From NCBI GenBank assembly GCA_035581425.1, contig DATJVP010000015.1, positions 1-14,988 of the forward strand: 14,988 nt of DNA, read 5' to 3'. Below, in pieces: positions 7,669 through 14,096 of this stretch; within the stretch, counting starts at the first letter, position 1, and every line of letters begins with the position of its first letter. The position numbers were made by a program, and so were the translations under genes. The notes below the pieces were generated by a model. It was not told where the DNA came from. It saw only the letters and a list, made by a program, of their open reading frames with translations, and ran no database searches. Source of the stretch: DASZHJ01 sp035581425 (GTDB lineage Bacteria > Pseudomonadota > Alphaproteobacteria > ATCC43930 > CGMCC-115725).

Positions 7669-8001
7669 ATTGAGCAGGAAGAGCAGCCCGACCGCAAGGC
7701 TGATCCCCGCGGAAAGCCCGACCGCCGATTTTTGCCAATTCGGCCAGGCCAGGAACTCCAGCGCGAGCAGCCGAAGTCCACCCGTGAGATGCGCCGCAAG
7801 CAGAATCACGAGGCCGGTCTCCGCGGAGATCACCAGCGGCTGCCGCGTCCAGTCGAGGAAGGCATCGAGCCGCGCCGCTCCCGTGATCGCCGTTGAGAGC
7901 GCCCAGAAGTGGAATGGCAGAAAGGCCGCGAGCAGCAATCCCGAGACCCTATGGAGCGCGAAGGCCCAATAGCTCGGGTGATTGCGCGCGCGCCAGGTCA
8001 C
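7660..8001 (-). CDS. SdhC-like membrane anchor (cytochrome b-type) subunit
   Basis: The frame is open farther upstream, but the GTG at 8001 forms a GTGA overlap with the preceding anchor gene and gives a 113-residue protein that begins just before the recognisable SdhC-like part. Three membrane helices are visible at about 12-36, 56-82 and 91-112. The first carries LHRVSGLLL (16-24), the His-Arg-x-Ser/Thr-Gly motif of SdhC, and the second ends HLTGGLRLLALEF (71-83), like the HxxxGxRH region. Candidate haem or quinone-site histidines are His17, His31 and His71. With the neighbouring 112-residue anchor it should hold the SdhB/SdhA-like catalytic part on the inner membrane and pass electrons to quinone. 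Haem content is not certain. Confidence 0.82.
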   Translation of the reverse strand: MTWRARNHPSYWAFALHRVSGLLLAAFLPFHFWALSTAITGAARLDAFLDWTRQPLVISAETGLVILLAAHLTGGLRLLALEFLAWPNWQKSAVGLSAGISLAVGLLFLLNAL

Positions 8002-8336
8002 GCGAAGAGACCGATCGCTGCGCGCCAGCCCGCGACGAGAAGGAAGAGGCTCGCGCAAACCGCGGCGATGTCGAGGCTGGGCCCGCGCCAGGGCGTCATC
8101 TCCCGGATGATCGTGCGCAGGCCCACGCCTGCATGAAGTGCAGCCGCGAGGACGAAGACGAGGTAGAAGCCGAGCCACCAGGGATTGCCCTGCGTGCGCG
8201 CGAGTACGGAGACGGCGCTGAGACCTGTGCGTACGGCATAGACGATGGTCGCGAGATGCACGAGGACCGCGAGCGCGAGCACGACAGCGGTCGCGCGCTG
8301 CACGATCCAGAGCGAGGCTTCCGCCCGCGCCGTCAT
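7998..8336 (-). CDS. SdhD/FrdC-like membrane anchor subunit
   Basis: The ATG at 8336 overlaps the stop of the SdhB-like gene (ATGA) and is preferred to an ATG at 8360 lying inside that gene. The product has 112 residues and three predicted helices, at about 14-36, 52-76 and 87-110. The first helix starts WIVQRATAVVLAL and includes His27; the second ends LHAGVGLRTIIREM (67-80) with His68. The small size, three helices, and the Gln-Arg-x-Thr-Ala and His-x-Gly-x-Gly-x-Arg signatures are those of succinate dehydrogenase/fumarate reductase anchors. It overlaps the SdhC-like gene by 4 bp, so the two anchors should be made together and form a heterodimer. Which of the two is C or D is a naming choice. 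Confidence 0.78.
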   Translation of the reverse strand: MTARAEASLWIVQRATAVVLALAVLVHLATIVYAVRTGLSAVSVLARTQGNPWWLGFYLVFVLAAALHAGVGLRTIIREMTPWRGPSLDIAAVCASLFLLVAGWRAAIGLFA

Positions 8337-9049
8337 AGCTCGCCGCGAAGGAGCGCCCACGCCGTCGCGCGTTTCAGACCCGCGATCGAGCCCGTGGGGT
8401 CGATCGATTTGGGGCAGCGCTCGGCGCAGCTTCGGTGGCTGTGACAGGCGTGGCAGCCCGCGTCTCCCGCGACGGCCGCAAGGCGCTCGCGATTCCCGGC
8501 ATCGCGCTCATCATTCACGAGCGTCCAGGCGCGGTTGAGCGCGGCCGGGCCAAGATAGTCGGGATTCCAGGCGACAACGTCGCAGGAGGCGTAGCAGACG
8601 CCGCAGCCGATGCATTCGATTCCTGCGCTCGCGGCCTGCCGTTCTCGCGACTCCGGCGGCACCATCGCGAAGTCGGCCGGGACGGTCGCCGCGGGGACAA
8701 AAGCGCCCTTGGCCCGCGTCCATTTCTCGAAGAACGCTGTCATGTCCGTGACGAGATCCTTGATGACCGGAAGATTCGCGAGCGGCCGCAGCTCGATCCG
8801 CCCTCGGCGTACGACCTTGCGCACATGCGTCCGGCAGGTCCAGCGCGCGACGCCGTTTACGGTCATGGCGCAAGAGCCGCACATGCCGACGCGGCAGGCG
8901 AAACGATAGGAGAGGCTCGGATCGAGGTGGCGCTGGATGTATGTCACGACGTCCAACACCGTCTGGCTTTCCTGCTCCGGCACGCTGTAGCTGCGCAGGC
9001 TTCCCGCGGCACTTCCGCGCCAGACCGCGACCTCGATCGCTTCGCTCAC
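8333..9049 (-). CDS. SdhB/FrdB-like iron-sulfur subunit
   Basis: The start is the GTG at 9049, in a GTGA overlap with the suyB-like stop, giving 238 residues, normal for SdhB. The open frame upstream of it is antisense-like filler within suyB. The N-terminal ferredoxin-type domain has Cys52, Cys57, Cys60 and Cys72 (CRVGMCGSC, then WTC) for a [2Fe-2S] centre. The C-terminal domain has Cys146, Cys149 and Cys152 with Cys212 for [4Fe-4S], and Cys156, Cys202 and Cys208 for [3Fe-4S] (CIGCGVCYASC, later SCAERCPKSIDP). Cys199 is an extra cysteine near the second cluster. All three centres of a quinone-linked succinate dehydrogenase are therefore supported. It should carry electrons from the SdhA-like flavoprotein to the anchors encoded next. 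Confidence 0.93.
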   Translation of the reverse strand: MSEAIEVAVWRGSAAGSLRSYSVPEQESQTVLDVVTYIQRHLDPSLSYRFACRVGMCGSCAMTVNGVARWTCRTHVRKVVRRGRIELRPLANLPVIKDLVTDMTAFFEKWTRAKGAFVPAATVPADFAMVPPESRERQAASAGIECIGCGVCYASCDVVAWNPDYLGPAALNRAWTLVNDERDAGNRERLAAVAGDAGCHACHSHRSCAERCPKSIDPTGSIAGLKRATAWALLRGEL

Positions 9050-10236
9050 GCGCTCTGATAGAGCTTCGTCATCACGAACTCGCGGTGCCCGAGCGCCTCC
9101 GCGCAGGTGAGGCGGCCGTTGCAGGTGCGAATTGTGATGTCGATGAGCCGGTCGCCGGCCTCGTCGAGCGTCATCTCGCGGCGGAGGATCCCGGAGACGT
9201 CGAGGTCGATATGCTCGCTCATCGTGCGCGCAGTCTTGGGATTGGCGGTGAGCTTGATCACGGGCTCGATGGGATTGCCGATGACGTTGCCTTGTCCCGT
9301 GGGAAAGAGGTGCACGACGAAGCCTGCCGCCGCCTGCAGGGTCACGCACTCTGCCGCCGCCGAGGATGTGTCCATGAAATAAAGGCCCGGGCCCTTCTTC
9401 GGCGCCTCCGCGGGCTTCAGCACGTCGATGAACCTGGCCTTCTTGCCGATCTTCGCGAGATTGCCGAAGGCCTTCTCCTCGATGGTGGTGAGGCCGCCGG
9501 CAATGTTGCCCTTGGTTGGTTGCGATTCCGAGAGATCGTTGGTCTTGTAGCGATCGATCACGGCTTGATAGGCCATGAAGGTGTCCATGAACTTCTTGGC
9601 CGCCTGCTTGTTCGCCGCGCGGCTCGCGCAGACGAGCTCGGCGCCGGTGATCTCCGACGTCTCGCCGAAGCAGCTCGTGACACCCATCGGGTCGAGCTTG
9701 TCGATGAGATTGCCGACAGTGGGGCAGGAGGCGAGGCCGGAGGTGGTGTCGCTCTCGCCGCATTTTGTCGAGACGAAGAGTTCCGTGAGCGAGCAGGGCT
9801 CGCGCTGTTTCTCCGAGGCCCAATGCACGAATTCCTTGGCCTTGTACGAGGCAGCAGCGATGGTCGCGATGTCGCCGTGCTCCTCGATCGAGAAGCCCTC
9901 GACGGGCTTCCCGGTCTTGGCGATGCCCTGAACGACCCGCCCGGTCCAGCCGGGCTCGATGCCTATCACGACGCAGGCCGCCACGTTGGGATTGGAGCCG
10001 GTGCCGATGAGGGTACGGAAGAGGAGCTCGAGGTCCTCGCCGAACTGCAGCCGCCCATAGGCGTGCGGCAGCGCCATGGTGCCCTTGATGTTGTTGGCGA
10101 CGGCCTCGGCCGCGGCGTTCGAGAGATCGTCGAGCGGCAGGATGATTACGTGGTTGCGGATGCCGACGCGGCCGTTCTCGCGGCGATAACCCAGGAAATC
10201 CGTGCGCGAGGCGCGCTTTGCCACTGCTCGGGCCAT
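9046..10236 (-). CDS. suyB: (2R)-3-sulfolactate sulfo-lyase beta subunit, UxaA family
   Basis: The ATG at 10236 is chosen because a very strong Shine-Dalgarno sequence (AAAGAGGTG, 10251-10243) sits at good spacing; two GTG codons just upstream are too close to it. The 396-residue protein belongs to the UxaA/GarD lyase family: FLGYRRENGRVGIRNHVI (14-31), STKCGESDTTSG (156-167), SESQPTKGNIAGGLTTIEEK (236-255) and FPTGQGNVIGNPIEPVIK (311-328). Altronate and galactarate dehydratases, as I remember them, have a TGRG-type sequence where this has TGQGN. The overall wording closely resembles Paracoccus SuyB as I recall it, and the separate small alpha gene also fits SuyAB. The reaction would be elimination of sulfite from (R)-sulfolactate to give pyruvate. 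Another hydroxyacid lyase activity is possible. Confidence 0.85.
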   Translation of the reverse strand: MARAVAKRASRTDFLGYRRENGRVGIRNHVIILPLDDLSNAAAEAVANNIKGTMALPHAYGRLQFGEDLELLFRTLIGTGSNPNVAACVVIGIEPGWTGRVVQGIAKTGKPVEGFSIEEHGDIATIAAASYKAKEFVHWASEKQREPCSLTELFVSTKCGESDTTSGLASCPTVGNLIDKLDPMGVTSCFGETSEITGAELVCASRAANKQAAKKFMDTFMAYQAVIDRYKTNDLSESQPTKGNIAGGLTTIEEKAFGNLAKIGKKARFIDVLKPAEAPKKGPGLYFMDTSSAAAECVTLQAAAGFVVHLFPTGQGNVIGNPIEPVIKLTANPKTARTMSEHIDLDVSGILRREMTLDEAGDRLIDITIRTCNGRLTCAEALGHREFVMTKLYQSA

Positions 10237-10238
10237 GC

Positions 10239-10251
10239 TCACCACCTCTTT
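10239..10251 (-). promoter_or_regulatory. Strong ribosome-binding site deciding the suyB start
   Basis: Reading the minus strand, AAAGAGGTG occupies 10251-10243 and is followed by GTGAGC and then ATG at 10236. This matches the consensus AAGGAGGTG in eight of nine positions, with GAGG eight bases before the ATG. It overlaps the last codons and stop of suyA. The two GTG codons at 10245 and 10242 are within or next to the site and cannot use it. Confidence 0.7.
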
Positions 10252-10523
10252 GTCTTCATGTTGTGGACGTGGACGTGCCGGCCCTTGCCGATCTCGGCGA
10301 CGGCGCGGCCGACGTCATGGCCGTATTTGAGCACGGTCGCGCCGTTCTTGATCGCGTCGAGCGCGATCTTGTGCCCCAGCGGCACGGCATCGGCGGCTTT
10401 GAGGCGGACTGTCTCATCGGTCTCCATGACCCAGCCCGTGAGCATGTCGCCGGGTTTCACGGTCTCCACCACGACGACGCCGACCGTGTCGGCCTTGTCA
10501 TGCACGATGAAATGCGTGGGCAT
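10239..10523 (-). CDS. suyA: (2R)-3-sulfolactate sulfo-lyase alpha subunit, SAF domain
   Basis: The ATG at 10523 follows a purine-rich AGGAGAGGAG sequence and gives 94 residues, the expected size for SuyA. An in-frame upstream start at 10556 would fall on the proposed -10 box and is disfavoured. The sequence is a stand-alone SAF domain as found at the N-terminus of altronate dehydratase: HFIVHDKADTVGV at 4-16, then VPLGHKIALDAIKNGATV at 47-64, KYGHDVGRA at 66-74 and GRHVHVHNM at 81-89. It would pair with the beta chain encoded 2 bp downstream. It is probably the first gene of the thirteen-gene run, since a 70-bp gap with a promoter-like site precedes it. Split UxaA enzymes with other substrates exist, so the sulfolactate assignment rests on the beta subunit and neighbours. 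Confidence 0.83.
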   Translation of the reverse strand: MPTHFIVHDKADTVGVVVVETVKPGDMLTGWVMETDETVRLKAADAVPLGHKIALDAIKNGATVLKYGHDVGRAVAEIGKGRHVHVHNMKTKRW

Positions 10524-10555
10524 CTCCTCTCCTCGGGCTTGTTTTCTTTGGGGCA

Positions 10556-10591
10556 ACGCTAGGAACGGGCCTGCGTGTTGTCAACGCAAGC
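10556..10591 (-). promoter_or_regulatory. Candidate promoter with overlapping operator-like inverted repeat upstream of suyA
   Basis: On the minus strand a perfect TTGACA lies at 10584-10579, followed by a 17-base spacer and TAGCGT at 10561-10556, a weak -10 (three of six). The -35 is embedded in an imperfect inverted repeat: plus-strand arms GCCTGCGT (10569-10576) and ACGCAAGC (10584-10591) match at seven of eight positions around a 7-base spacer, and the centre contains the 9-base palindrome GTTGTCAAC. A transcript starting near 10549 would leave a leader of about 26 bases before the suyA ATG. The arrangement suits a repressor that blocks the -35. No T-run follows the repeat, so it does not look like an intrinsic terminator of the antiporter gene. 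Confidence 0.5.
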
Positions 10592-10593
10592 CT

Positions 10594-12120
10594 TCAATCC
10601 GCCGCAGCGCGGTCGGCGGTCGTCGTGTTGGTTCGGAGCGGGCGCTCCTGCAGCGTCGCCGCCACGGCGAGCGCCACCCCCGCGATCCCCGCCGCGGACG
10701 CGAACACCACGTGAAATGCGTAGCCGAGCGCGGGCAGGACGGCCTCCCTGAGTCCTTGAGGCAGCCGCGCGAGCCCCTCCGGTCCGCCGCGGAGGAGGGC
10801 GAGGCTGTCATCTCCGACGGCGGCGCCGCCGCTCGCGAGACGATGCCCGAGCGCCACGATCAGCACCGACCAGAGAATGGCCGCGCCGAAGGACCCGCCC
10901 ATGGAGCGGAAGAAATTGACGGCGGAGCTCGCGACCCCGATATCGCGGGGATCTGCGGCGTTCTGCACCGAGACCAGCATCACCGGAAAGGTGAAGCCGA
11001 AGCCCATGCCGATGATCGCGAGATAGCTCGAGATCGCCAGGACGGGGGTATTGACGGTCATGGTCGCGAGGAGTGCCAGCCCAAGGGTCGCAAGCGAGAG
11101 GCCGATGATGGGGAGGCGCTTGTAGCGCCCGGTCGAGCGCATTAGTCGGCCCGTAATGAAGGAGCTCACGACCGTCGCGCCCATGAACGGCGCCATCAGC
11201 ATGCCCGAGCGGCCCGGGCTCATCCCCGAAACGATCTGCAGGAAGATCGGCAGCAGCATGGTGGTGCCGAAGAGCACCATCGCCACGAGGAATGAGGTGC
11301 AGTTGGCGGTGCGGAAGACGTCGTTGCGGAACAGTCGCGGCGGGAGGATCGGCTCGATCGCGCGCAGCTCCTGCACCAGGAACAGCGCCAGAAGCGCGAG
11401 CCCGCCGCCGCCGAGCGCGATGATCGGCAGGGAGAGCCAAGGAAACTGCGATCCACCCCAGGTAGCGACCAGCAGCAGAGAAGCTACGGCGCTCGTGAGC
11501 AGGCACGCGCCGAGGAAGTCGATGGCGCGGCTCTCGCTCTTCCGCGTGAGATGCCGCAGAGCGCGCCAGCACAGCAGATATGCCAAGGCGCCGATAGGCA
11601 GGTTGATCCAGAACACCCAGCGCCAGGAGAGATGATCGACGAAGAAGCCACCGAGCACCGGCCCGCCGACGCTCGCGGTCGCCCAGACGCCGCTGAGATA
11701 ACCTTGGTATCGGCCACGCTCGCGTGGCGAGACGTGGTCTGCGATCACCGCGTGAGCGAGCGTGATGAGCCCGCCCCCGCCGAGCCCTTGCACGGCGCGC
11801 GCGAGGATGAGCTGCGGCATCGACTGCGCGATCGCGCAGAACATCGAGCCGCCGACGAAGATCGTGATTGCACCCTGCAGCAGGCTTCGCCTGCCGTAGA
11901 GGTCGCTGAGCTTGCCGTAGATAGGCGTCGAGGCGGTCGAGGTCAGCAGATAGACCGCCACCACCCAGGAGAGGTGCTCCACCCCCGAGAGATCGGCCGC
12001 CATGGTCGGCAAGGCGGTCGAGATCACGGTCTGGTCGAGCGCCGCGAGGAACATCCCCAGGAGAACGCCGCTGAGAATGCGCAGCACCGCGCGATGGGAA
12101 ATTGGCGCCTCAGCGGTCAT
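10594..12120 (-). CDS. DHA2-family (EmrB/QacA-like) 14-helix MFS drug/proton antiporter
   Basis: The 508-residue protein has DHA2 marks: LDQTVISTALPTM in helix 1 (28-40), GKLSDLYGRR loop 2-3 motif (69-78), LARAVQGLGGGG in helix 4 (106-117) and the antiporter motif VGGPVLGGFF in helix 5 (151-160), with further helices to about residue 490. Such proteins expel drugs, dyes or amphipathic acids in exchange for protons. The gene begins 9 bp after the short-chain dehydrogenase stop, so those two probably share a transcript, and ends 70 bp before suyA. It could be unrelated to the sulfonate genes, or could discharge a toxic pathway anion; sequence alone does not decide. An HlyD/EmrA-type partner is not seen in the window. 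Confidence 0.93.
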   Translation of the reverse strand: MTAEAPISHRAVLRILSGVLLGMFLAALDQTVISTALPTMAADLSGVEHLSWVVAVYLLTSTASTPIYGKLSDLYGRRSLLQGAITIFVGGSMFCAIAQSMPQLILARAVQGLGGGGLITLAHAVIADHVSPRERGRYQGYLSGVWATASVGGPVLGGFFVDHLSWRWVFWINLPIGALAYLLCWRALRHLTRKSESRAIDFLGACLLTSAVASLLLVATWGGSQFPWLSLPIIALGGGGLALLALFLVQELRAIEPILPPRLFRNDVFRTANCTSFLVAMVLFGTTMLLPIFLQIVSGMSPGRSGMLMAPFMGATVVSSFITGRLMRSTGRYKRLPIIGLSLATLGLALLATMTVNTPVLAISSYLAIIGMGFGFTFPVMLVSVQNAADPRDIGVASSAVNFFRSMGGSFGAAILWSVLIVALGHRLASGGAAVGDDSLALLRGGPEGLARLPQGLREAVLPALGYAFHVVFASAAGIAGVALAVAATLQERPLRTNTTTADRAAAD

Positions 12121-12129
12121 GGACGGCGG

Positions 12130-12828
12130 CTAGGAACGGCCGTAGACGGGAACCACTGTCCCGCGGGCAACGCGGTTCTCGGGGCTCGCGAGGAAGAGGA
12201 TTGCCTGCGCTACCTCCTCGACCTTGGGCCAGAGCTCGAATTTCGCCTTCGGCATCGCCTTGCGATTAGCCGGTGTATCGAGGACGGAGGGCGCGATCGC
12301 GTTGACGAGGATGTCCTCCTGAACGAGCTCCTCGCCAAGCGCCGCCGTCAGTGCGGCAACTGCGGCCTTGCTCGCGGCATAGGCGCTTGCGCCCGCTCCC
12401 TGGCGGGGTTCGAGTGCTGGGCGGGCGGCGACGTTGACGATTCGGCCCCCTCCCGATTTGCGCATGGCCACGACCGCGGCGCGACAGCAGAGATAGCAGG
12501 TCACAAAGTTCATCTGGAGCTGTCGCAGCAAGGCCGCCTTGTCTGTGTCGGCGATGCCGCCGCCGGCGTAGCCGCCCGCGAGATGAATCGATGCCCAGAG
12601 CCGCGGCACCTCGGCGTAGAGTTGCGCCACCGCGGGTTCGTCCCCGAGATCGACGGGGCCGACGAGGTGGATCTTCGCGTCGCCCCGCAAGGGAAATCGC
12701 TCCGCCTCCGCAGCATGGATATAGGGCACATGGCACTCCGCGCCCGCAGCCAGCAGGGCGCCCACGACGGCGATACCGAGCGCGCCCGTGCCGCCCGTCA
12801 CCACGACCTGCCGATCGCGAAATTCCAT
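12130..12828 (-). CDS. Atypical short-chain dehydrogenase/reductase (SDR)
   Basis: From the ATG at 12828 the protein is 232 residues, a normal SDR length; an upstream in-frame ATG at 12894 adds a basic tail unlike SDR N-termini. The cofactor loop reads VVVTGGTGALG (8-18), spaced TGxxGxxG rather than the classical TGxxxGxG. HLAGGYAGGG (82-91) stands for the NNAG region. The active-site pair is Tyr150 and Lys154 (SAYAASKAA). The position where the catalytic Ser normally lies, after IVN, reads IVNVAARPAL (130-139), so that Ser appears to be Ala. NAIAP at 176-180 is the usual strand beyond. It may act on a substrate with its own activating group, or have weak dehydrogenase activity. The role is unknown; it is co-directional with and 9 bp from the antiporter. 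Confidence 0.88.
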   Translation of the reverse strand: MEFRDRQVVVTGGTGALGIAVVGALLAAGAECHVPYIHAAEAERFPLRGDAKIHLVGPVDLGDEPAVAQLYAEVPRLWASIHLAGGYAGGGIADTDKAALLRQLQMNFVTCYLCCRAAVVAMRKSGGGRIVNVAARPALEPRQGAGASAYAASKAAVAALTAALGEELVQEDILVNAIAPSVLDTPANRKAMPKAKFELWPKVEEVAQAILFLASPENRVARGTVVPVYGRS

Positions 12829-12962
12829 GTCTCGATCCCTACGGTTCCTGCCCGCATAGTATCGCCCCTCCGGAAGCGGTGGGCCAGATCGCACTTTGAG
12901 ACGCTTCTATCGGCCGTGTCCGGCCGTTAAGCTCACGCGATCAATGGAATAGGGAGGGCTTC
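12829..12962. promoter_or_regulatory. Divergent intergenic region with a GC palindrome
   Basis: This 134-base gap separates the minus-strand dehydrogenase from the plus-strand amidohydrolase, so it should hold both promoters. The clearest structure is CGGCCG-TGTC-CGGCCG at 12911-12926, two copies of a self-complementary hexamer able to pair as a six-base stem with a four-base loop. It could be an operator or RNA hairpin. A ribosome-binding site AGGGAGGG (12951-12958) precedes the amidohydrolase ATG. On the minus strand TACTAT (12861-12856) is a passable -10 without a convincing -35. No promoter is assigned firmly. Confidence 0.4.
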
Positions 12963-14096
12963 ATGGCCGAGCTGGTATTGAAGGGCGGGCGGGTCATCGA
13001 TCCCAGCCAGAATCTCGACGGTGTCGCGGACGTGGTCTTCTCGGATGGCCGCGTGAAAGCCGTCGGACGGGACGCTGCGCATGCCCGCGATGCCGAGGTG
13101 CGCGATGCTAAGGGCCTCATCGTGACGCCGGGCCTCATCGATCTTCACACGCACGTCTATTGGGGCGGCACCTCGCTCGGCGTCGATGCCGCGGCGCTCG
13201 CGCGAAGCAGCGGCACTACTACCTTCGTCGACGCCGGCAGCGCGGGTCCCGGAAACTTCCACGGCTTCCGTCGCCACGTGATCGAGCCGTCGCCGGTTCG
13301 CATAATTCCCTATCTCAACATTTCCTTCGCGGGCATCTTCGCCTTCAGCGCTTCCGTGATGGTCGGGGAATGCGCGGATGTGCGGCTCCTCGATCTCCGT
13401 GAATGCCGCAAAGTCGCAGAGGCCAATCGCGATCTCGTCGTCGGCATCAAGGTGCGTGTCGGCAAGGGTGCCGGCGGGAGTTCCGGCGTGGCCCCGTTGG
13501 ACATGGCGCTCGAGGTCGCGGAGAGCGTAGGCCTGCCGGTGATGGCGCACCTCGATTTCCCGCCGCCGAGCCGGCGTGAGGTGATGAGCCGGCTGCGCAA
13601 GGGCGACGTACTCACCCACTGCTTCCGCCCCTTCCCCAACGCTCCGGTGAAGCCGAGCGGCGGCGTGCGCGAGGAAATCATGGAAGCGCGGGCCCGCGGC
13701 GTCATCTTCGATATCGGGCATGGGCAAGGCTCTTTCGGGTTCGGCACGACGCGCGCCATGCTTGAGGCGGGATTCCTGCCGGACGTCATCAGCAGCGACG
13801 TCCACATCCTCAGCATCGATGGTCCGGCCTTCGATCTCCTGCACACGATGTCGAAGTTCCTGGTTCTAGGCGTGACGCTCCCGACGGTGATCCGCGCTGC
13901 GACGCTGGCGCCGGCGCATGCGATCGGCCGGTCCGATCTCGGGACATTCAAGCCAGGATCCGTGGGTGACGCGACGCTGCTCGCGATCGAGGAGGGTCAA
14001 TTCACCTATCACGACGTGCTTGGCGAGCCTCTGCAAGGCAGCAAGAAGCTCGCTGCCAAGGGCGTCGTCATCGGCGGCAAATGGTGGCACCCGTGA
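12963..14096 (+). CDS. Amidohydrolase/deacetylase-family metallohydrolase (cog3964, dihydroorotase-like)
   Basis: The 377-residue protein is a TIM-barrel amidohydrolase. The N-terminal strands LVLKGGRVIDPSQNLDGVAD and the HxH pair DLHTHVYWGG (His62, His64) are clear. A probable carboxylated bridging lysine is Lys163 in GIKVRVG; His196 (MAHLD), His219 (THCFRP) and Asp279 (SSDVH) complete the binuclear metal site. The spacing and wording fit the cog3964 group often misnamed dihydroorotase; a studied Agrobacterium member (Atu3266) hydrolyses acetyl-(R)-mandelate, as I recall. A good ribosome-binding site lies five bases before the ATG. The gene overlaps the next one by 4 bp. Likely it hydrolyses an N- or O-acyl hydroxy/amino acid; substrate unknown. 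Confidence 0.88.
   Translation: MAELVLKGGRVIDPSQNLDGVADVVFSDGRVKAVGRDAAHARDAEVRDAKGLIVTPGLIDLHTHVYWGGTSLGVDAAALARSSGTTTFVDAGSAGPGNFHGFRRHVIEPSPVRIIPYLNISFAGIFAFSASVMVGECADVRLLDLRECRKVAEANRDLVVGIKVRVGKGAGGSSGVAPLDMALEVAESVGLPVMAHLDFPPPSRREVMSRLRKGDVLTHCFRPFPNAPVKPSGGVREEIMEARARGVIFDIGHGQGSFGFGTTRAMLEAGFLPDVISSDVHILSIDGPAFDLLHTMSKFLVLGVTLPTVIRAATLAPAHAIGRSDLGTFKPGSVGDATLLAIEEGQFTYHDVLGEPLQGSKKLAAKGVVIGGKWWHP

Noticed and set aside
1693..9049. Ordinary housekeeping succinate dehydrogenase and fumarase
   Set aside because: Not excluded, but the split order, the nested sulfonate-type importer, the SuyAB-like genes and the altered FAD and substrate residues make a dedicated catabolic copy more likely.
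9046..10523. Altronate or galactarate dehydratase
   Set aside because: Split subunits, the TGQGN motif and absence of hexuronate genes argue against it; kept as the main alternative.
10569..10591. Intrinsic terminator after the DHA2 antiporter gene
   Set aside because: The stem is short and imperfect and no T-run follows in the minus direction; an operator over the -35 fits better.
8941..11145. Long open frame on the plus strand, 734 codons
   Set aside because: Antisense to suyA, suyB and parts of the neighbours; no recognisable domain and it crosses several real gene boundaries.
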